Positions 30,484 through 33,991 of a stretch of 33,991 bases of DNA are shown piece after piece. This DNA comes from Candidatus Parvarchaeota archaeon (GTDB lineage Archaea; Nanobdellota; Nanobdellia; WJKC01): the NCBI GenBank assembly GCA_017608505.1, contig JAFCFT010000001.1, positions 69,833 through 103,823 on the forward strand, read 5' to 3'. The translations under genes were made by a program, and so were the position numbers. Numbering within the stretch: the first letter of the stretch is position 1; each line of letters starts with the position of its first letter. The notes below the pieces were generated by a model. It was given only the letters and a program-made list of their open reading frames with translations, was not told the DNA's origin and did not search any database.

Positions 30484-30732
30484 TTATGTAGTGGCTGAAT
30501 TTATTATTTTTCCTTTATTATTCAAGGCAAAGGTGATTTTTCCTATGGTTGCTATTAACTTCATTATTAGCGCGTAAGACGTTAATATCCAGTCAAGCAC
30601 TGTAAACACTGCTGCAATTAATAATCCTGCCCCTATTATAGTATTTCTTTTTCTAGTAAATCCTTTTACTTTTAGCGTTCCTATGCAGCACATTAGGTAT
30701 GCAATGATTGCTTTCTTGCCTGTTGTTAACAT
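30484..30732 (-). CDS. Small membrane protein
   Basis: 82 residues with two or three helices (KAIIAYLMCCIG, TIIGAGLLIAAVFTVLDWIL, LIMKLIATIGKITFAL) separated by a basic loop KVKGFTRKRN. AAAGGA abuts the ATG. Its loop-helix pattern resembles the reading at 30999-31351. Family unknown. Confidence 0.55.
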   Translation of the reverse strand: MLTTGKKAIIAYLMCCIGTLKVKGFTRKRNTIIGAGLLIAAVFTVLDWILTSYALIMKLIATIGKITFALNNKGKIINSATT

Positions 30733-30746
30733 TCCTTTGCTTTTTT

Positions 30747-30830
30747 TTACAGATCAGTATTTATAAGTGCAATGTAGACTATTATTGATATAAATTCAAT
30801 TAGCGTTTCAATTAATTCGCCAATAAGCAT
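30747..30830 (-). CDS. 27-residue membrane peptide
   Basis: ATG 30830 to TAA 30747: MLIGELIETLIEFISIIVY then IALINTDL, one membrane helix with acidic residues on one face. TTATAAATAAA lies about 35-40 bases upstream, just after tRNA-Thr. The next gene starts 15 bases downstream. It may be the N-terminal piece of a larger disrupted membrane protein. Confidence 0.35.
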   Translation of the reverse strand: MLIGELIETLIEFISIIVYIALINTDL

Positions 30831-30884
30831 TTAAGAAAAACAAGACTTTGCTTAAATAAAAATTTATTTATAATGAAAAAGAAG

Positions 30885-30957
30885 AGCCTCGGGTGGGATT
30901 TGAACCCACGACCAATTGCTTACGAGGCAATCGCTCTACCTGCTGAGCTACCGAGGC
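30885..30957 (-). tRNA. tRNA-Thr (CGU)
   Basis: Reading the minus strand: acceptor GCCTCGG (30957-30951) pairs with CCGAGGC (30892-30886), discriminator T as in archaeal tRNA-Thr. Anticodon stem ATTGC/GCAAT encloses CTCGTAA, anticodon CGT. T-loop TTCAAAT. No intron, no CCA. Confidence 0.96.
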
Positions 30958-30998
30958 TTAAAAGTAATAGATATTTGTTGCGTTTTAAGTTTTTTCTT

Positions 30999-31139
30999 TT
31001 ATAAACTGCTTGCGAAAATCATTGAGTCCCCTATAGTGCACACTATCCTGAATATTGTTGCCAATATTTGCGCGCTTAATGCTGCCAACACTAGAAAAAG
31101 CCCTGAAATAATTAACCTAAACCTAAAATCTCGTATTTT
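30999..31139 (-). pseudogene. Membrane-helix reading without a start codon
   Basis: A frame bounded upstream by TAA reads RDFRFRLIISGLFLVLAALS, then AQILATIFRIVCTIGDS to TAA at 30999. It has no ATG or GTG at its head and overlaps the end of the 79-residue ORF in another frame, so it is probably the C-terminal part of that protein displaced by a one-base shift near 31130. Confidence 0.35.
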
Positions 31140-31351
31140 TTATTTTTTAGTTTAAATCCTGAGACTGCAATAGCAACGCTTGTTATGATTGTGCCAGAAG
31201 TTGCTGCAAACACTGCAATCTTTTGAAGCGGTGTGCATACTCTTTTGTCTGCATAAGCATCAAAAATTATTTTTTTAAATAAAAACGCATAAGCGCAAAA
31301 AGCAAGGATAATTAATCTATTGCTATCAATATTTTTTAGTTTTTGGCACAA
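31112..31351 (-). CDS. Small membrane protein, possibly middle part of a broken gene
   Basis: The ORF opens with a TTG at 31351, inside the end of the preceding small gene; 79 residues with two helices (NRLIILAFCAYAFLFKKIIF, and IAVFAATSGTIITSVAIAVSG) and a basic C-terminus (FKLKNKKYE). No convincing start or ribosome-binding site. Read together with the ORFs before and after, it gives a plausible four-helix protein of about 155 residues interrupted by two frameshifts. Confidence 0.4.
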   Translation of the reverse strand: MCQKLKNIDSNRLIILAFCAYAFLFKKIIFDAYADKRVCTPLQKIAVFAATSGTIITSVAIAVSGFKLKNKKYEILGLG

Positions 31352-31469
31352 ATGTTGTAAACATTAATAAAACGCTGACGATTGTGCTTGCTTTAATAAA
31401 AAATGTTATTAGTGCAAACTTAACGTAATACGGTAAAATTCTTATTAAAAAAATCTCTAAAGCGTCCAT
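31326..31469 (-). CDS. 47-residue membrane peptide
   Basis: ATG 31469 to TGA 31326: MDALEIFLIRILPYYVKFAL, a hydrophobic helix, ending FVPKTKKY. TATA-like AAATATAAATAA lies just upstream of the ATG, on the short side for a promoter. Either a small protein in its own right or the N-terminal piece of the broken four-helix protein. Confidence 0.4.
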   Translation of the reverse strand: MDALEIFLIRILPYYVKFALITFFIKASTIVSVLLMFTTFVPKTKKY

Positions 31470-31496
31470 TATTTATATTTTAAACAAGAAGTCTTA

Positions 31497-31967
31497 TTAG
31501 GTTTTATCTATTGGGTTTTCTGCATCTTTTCTGTATGTTTGTATGCGTCTTGGCTTTGGCACGTAATTTAGCACTGCCTCGCCGTTGCTCTTGCCGCATC
31601 CTAAAATGTCTGTTTTGTTCTTGACAACTACGTATCCTTTGAATTTGTTCTTTAATTTGAGTTTAAAGCCCCTTGTCCAGTCATAGACTAATTCGTCTGG
31701 GATTTCAAGCACATTCTTTTTTGCATTAATTAGCTGAGCGCCCTCAATTGACAAGCGGAACCCGTCGCGCTCAATAGTTCCTATGTACAATCCAACGCCA
31801 TCGCTGTTGAATTTATTTGGATCAAAAGTTACAAGCTCAGACACAAGAAACACTTTGTTCTTATTATTGATAAAGAACGACCCTTTTATAATGCTTCCAT
31901 ATTGCTCTCTCATTAACTTATGCATTTTTTTAATTTCATGTATCTTCATAGGTCTTGCAGTTATCAT
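31497..31967 (-). CDS. PUA-domain RNA-binding protein, partner of NOP2-type methyltransferase
   Basis: 156 residues. The N-terminal part (MITARPMKIHEIKKMHKLM, then a beta-rich region) is followed by a PUA-like half (about 80-150) with FKGYVVVKNKTDILGCGKSN and LNYVPKPRRIQTYRK. Comparable to the archaeal stand-alone C-terminal domain of NOL1/NOP2-type methyltransferases (COG3270 type). Its ATG overlaps the methyltransferase stop as ATGA, so the two are co-translated and probably act on the same RNA. Confidence 0.82.
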   Translation of the reverse strand: MITARPMKIHEIKKMHKLMREQYGSIIKGSFFINNKNKVFLVSELVTFDPNKFNSDGVGLYIGTIERDGFRLSIEGAQLINAKKNVLEIPDELVYDWTRGFKLKLKNKFKGYVVVKNKTDILGCGKSNGEAVLNYVPKPRRIQTYRKDAENPIDKT

Positions 31968-32887
31968 GCCTTTTTCACCACCTTTGCTATGAAAAAACCT
32001 TCTGTGTCATTGTCTTGCGGATACACTCTTGCGCAAGATTTAATGCTTTTGTCATACTTTTCATTATGCCATTCTGCAATGCCCGGGCGCGTTTTAAGCC
32101 CCTTGATTTTAAAGGGAACTGCTTTTGCGTTTTCAAATTTTTCAAGCAAGTAATTGACAACGCGTTCATTTTCTTCAGGGGCAAGCGTGCACGTAGAGTA
32201 TACTAATGCCCCTCCTGGCTTTAATGCTGTAAAAGCAGCAGCTATTAGGTCCTTTTGAATTCTTGACAACTTGTTTATAACTCCTAAGTTCCATTTGTTA
32301 ATTATTGACCATTTTTTTCTAATTGCTCCCTCAGCACTGCAAGGCGCGTCAAGCAACACTTTATCAAACATTTCTGGATTTTTCTTGTAGTTCCTGCCGT
32401 CTTTCCGCGTTATGATTACAGAGCTTACTCCCATTCTTTGAAGATTAATCTTTAAGATTTTTACTCTGTCTATTCTAACATCATTTGCAAAAATTAGGCC
32501 TTTATTATTCATAAGAGCTGCAATTTGAGATGTTTTTGATCCAGGAGAAGCTGCCATGTCAAGAATTAGCTCGTTTGGCTTTGGATTAAGTACAATGGGC
32601 GGAATCATGCTTGCAGGCTCCTGACTATAAAAGTATCCAAGAAAATGCTCCACGCAGTTTCCTATATTCTTTGGCCCTTTTAACACCCAATACCCTTCTT
32701 TTACAAAAGGAACTTGTTTTAATTCCCATCCCTTTTCTTTAAGGCGTTCAACAAGTGCATTAACATTTATCTTTAAAGTATTGACCCTTAAACTGTCAAG
32801 CAATGGCTCTTTTAATATCTTGAAGTACTCGCTTGCGTCCTTACCAAGAAGTTTTATTGCGCGCTCCTTAAATTTTTCTTTAATCAT
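31964..32887 (-). CDS. RsmB/NOP2-family RNA 5-methylcytosine methyltransferase
   Basis: Transfers methyl from AdoMet to C5 of cytosine in tRNA or rRNA. 307 residues. AdoMet site LDMAASPGSKTSQIAAL; motif IV DAPCSAEGAIRK and motif VI YSTCTLAPEENE supply the two Cys used by this family; KDGRNY and a C-terminal strand complete the fold. The N-terminal 95 residues (LRVNTLKIN, SQEPASM) are the usual RNA-recognition part. Archaeal Trm4-like size. Neighbours: PUA protein downstream (ATGA overlap) and the lipid kinase gene upstream (ATGA-type overlap). Confidence 0.93.
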   Translation of the reverse strand: MIKEKFKERAIKLLGKDASEYFKILKEPLLDSLRVNTLKINVNALVERLKEKGWELKQVPFVKEGYWVLKGPKNIGNCVEHFLGYFYSQEPASMIPPIVLNPKPNELILDMAASPGSKTSQIAALMNNKGLIFANDVRIDRVKILKINLQRMGVSSVIITRKDGRNYKKNPEMFDKVLLDAPCSAEGAIRKKWSIINKWNLGVINKLSRIQKDLIAAAFTALKPGGALVYSTCTLAPEENERVVNYLLEKFENAKAVPFKIKGLKTRPGIAEWHNEKYDKSIKSCARVYPQDNDTEGFFIAKVVKKA

Positions 32888-33492
32888 ATCTTCATCATAT
32901 TTGTTGCTAATGCAAGCAGAACTGCGTGCATTATTGGAACTGTTATATTGTCATTTACATGCCTGCTTGTTGATTCAAAAATTGTAGAAAACAGCGAGAC
33001 GCCAATGCTTGCTATTAATATTTTGCTTCTGCTTAAAAAGAATGGAGCATTAATTAGTCCTGGCACTGGCGGAATTATGCTTAATGCCACTGCAGTTCCA
33101 AAAAACGAAAATGCAAACATTGAAAAACATCCAACAAGAGTGCTTTCACTAGTAATCTTATATTTCCCATATCTTCTTCCAAGGATTGTTGCAAAGCCGT
33201 CTCCCCAAGCCAGCGCAAGCACGCCTGCTCCTGCAAGGCGGTAATCAAAGAATATTGATAATATTAGCATAGATGTCGTATAATAAAGCACGCCAAAAAG
33301 CGCGCCTTTTTTTTCTTCTTCAACCCTTATTATAAAAAAATAGATTCTTTTGTATCTTTTGCTTATGATTGTTAAAATAATCAGCAGGATGCATAAGAGC
33401 ACTATTAAAATCCTGTCTAAGAACAAATATGCAAATGCAAAACACCCTACAAGTATGTGGATTATTTTCCTTTTAACTTCTTTTTCAATCAC
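32884..33492 (-). CDS. Polyprenol/diacylglycerol kinase-like membrane protein (SEC59/VTE5 family)
   Basis: 202 residues from GTG 33492, six or seven helices. Family signatures: KRKIIHILVG at the N-terminus, LAWGDGFATILGRRYGK (the G-D-x-x-A and GRxxGK motif) and FESTSRHVNDNITVPIMHA near the end. These proteins are CTP-dependent kinases of dolichol, phytol or diacylglycerol-like lipids in the membrane; the exact lipid is not readable. The start lies 3-4 bases after the pyrH stop, so it is translationally linked to it. Confidence 0.82.
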   Translation of the reverse strand: MIEKEVKRKIIHILVGCFAFAYLFLDRILIVLLCILLIILTIISKRYKRIYFFIIRVEEEKKGALFGVLYYTTSMLILSIFFDYRLAGAGVLALAWGDGFATILGRRYGKYKITSESTLVGCFSMFAFSFFGTAVALSIIPPVPGLINAPFFLSRSKILIASIGVSLFSTIFESTSRHVNDNITVPIMHAVLLALATNMMKI

Positions 33493-33497
33493 ATGAT

Positions 33498-33991
33498 TTA
33501 TTCAACAATTGTGCCAATAAATTTCTTGCCCTTTATGACGCGCTCAAGATTCTTTATGTCTTTTATAAACACGAGTTTTATTTTATCTCTTTTAGCAAGC
33601 TTGCACGCCTGCAAGTCAAAAATAAAGTTTGTTCCTAATCCTAAATTTGCTTTTAGCGCAAGCTCTATTAATTTGTCATAGCTCATGTTTTTGTACATCT
33701 TAGCGTCAGCATATGTCCTTGGGTCCTTGTCGTACACGCCTTTTACATTAGACATGTTTATGACACATTTTGCATTTACTAGTCCCGCAATAATGACGCT
33801 GTCCGCATCTGTTGTCATGCCTGGGAAATATCCTTGACCAACAATTATTTTTTCTTTACACTTTTTAAATTCATCAATATTTTTGGCAACTCTGCAGTTT
33901 AGAATGCTTGCCACAAGCGCAGCATTTAACTCTGTTGCTTTCATGCCTATTAAATCAAGCTCAACATTGCTTGCACCAAACTTGCGTCCCG
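33498..33991 (-). CDS. pyrH: UMP kinase, archaeal type (5' part outside window)
   Basis: Phosphorylates UMP to UDP. The frame continues past the internal ATG 33944 to the window edge, reading GRKFGASNVELDLIGMKATELNAALVA, so about 164 residues of an expected 225 are present. Typical features: VGQGYFPGMTTDADSVIIA, INMSNVKGVYDKDPRTYADA, and the C-terminal KGKKFIGTIVE. Amino-acid kinase fold; archaeal homologues are smaller than bacterial PyrH and act in the cytoplasm. First gene seen of the minus-strand run down to 31497. Confidence 0.93.
   Translation of the reverse strand, partial: GRKFGASNVELDLIGMKATELNAALVASILNCRVAKNIDEFKKCKEKIIVGQGYFPGMTTDADSVIIAGLVNAKCVINMSNVKGVYDKDPRTYADAKMYKNMSYDKLIELALKANLGLGTNFIFDLQACKLAKRDKIKLVFIKDIKNLERVIKGKKFIGTIVE

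Noticed and set aside
1..33991. CRISPR arrays, insertion sequences, prophage or integrase genes
   Set aside because: No regularly spaced repeats, transposase or phage motifs were seen on either strand.

Overview
The window is an A+T-rich archaeal chromosome segment, most likely from a small-genome DPANN archaeon of the Woesearchaeota/Pacearchaeota kind; this placement is an inference from gene content. The archaeal marks are NreA with a C-terminal PCNA-binding motif, Hjc, an archaeal tRNA-splicing endonuclease, archaeal-type ProRS, IleRS and PheRS, a CTP-dependent polyprenol/diacylglycerol kinase-like protein, archaeal UMP kinase, tRNAs without encoded CCA, and TATA boxes about 26-30 bases ahead of many start codons (leaderless mRNAs). 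LeuRS is of bacterial type. The window is rich in aminoacyl-tRNA synthetases (Leu, Pro, Ile, Gly, Phe alpha and beta).

Layout. 1-1876 (minus): leuS (cut by the window edge) behind two small unknown genes and a regulatory leader. 1866-5137: a frameshifted membrane protein, an MFS transporter, tRNA-Arg, a small unknown gene and a frameshifted nreA. 5240-5577: a 44-residue acidic protein and a tRNA-Trp gene carrying three introns. 5682-9567: two large membrane-anchored surface proteins. 9833-10375: the tRNA-splicing endonuclease, flanked by small genes. 11331-14651: membrane-anchored protein, proS, polytopic protein. 14648-17458 (minus): ileS. 17537-22124: extracytoplasmic Lon-type protease, a tandem triphosphate-tunnel (VTC plus CYTH) protein, glyS. 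22214-27540: a regulatory leader, then pheA, an unknown gene, pheS, pheT, hjc. 27729-28031: a small lipoprotein. 28018-30467 (minus): PhoU/TrkA-C protein and two MgtE-like half-transporters, followed by two decayed genes. 30484-31469 (minus): tiny or broken membrane proteins around tRNA-Thr. 31497-33991 (minus): PUA protein, NOP2-type RNA methyltransferase, lipid kinase-like protein and UMP kinase.

The most striking observation is a pair of matching 5' leaders. Upstream of the leuS operon and upstream of pheA, a TATA box is followed by a leaderless 11-codon ORF rich in the cognate amino acid: MKLVLLLRLLQ before leuS (6 Leu of 11) and MKFTNQSFFSF before pheA (4 Phe of 11). Both end in TGA. In both, an arm inside the ORF can pair with a downstream arm, and that downstream arm can instead pair across the ribosome-binding region of the first structural gene. 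This looks like an archaeal amino-acid-responsive translational attenuator that uses leaderless leader peptides. The direction of control cannot be settled from sequence.

Several genes carry single-base frameshifts, often at short A/T runs (nreA, the PhoU-like gene, several membrane proteins, a PPP phosphatase). Some may be assembly errors; the phosphatase region also has an internal deletion and looks genuinely decayed.
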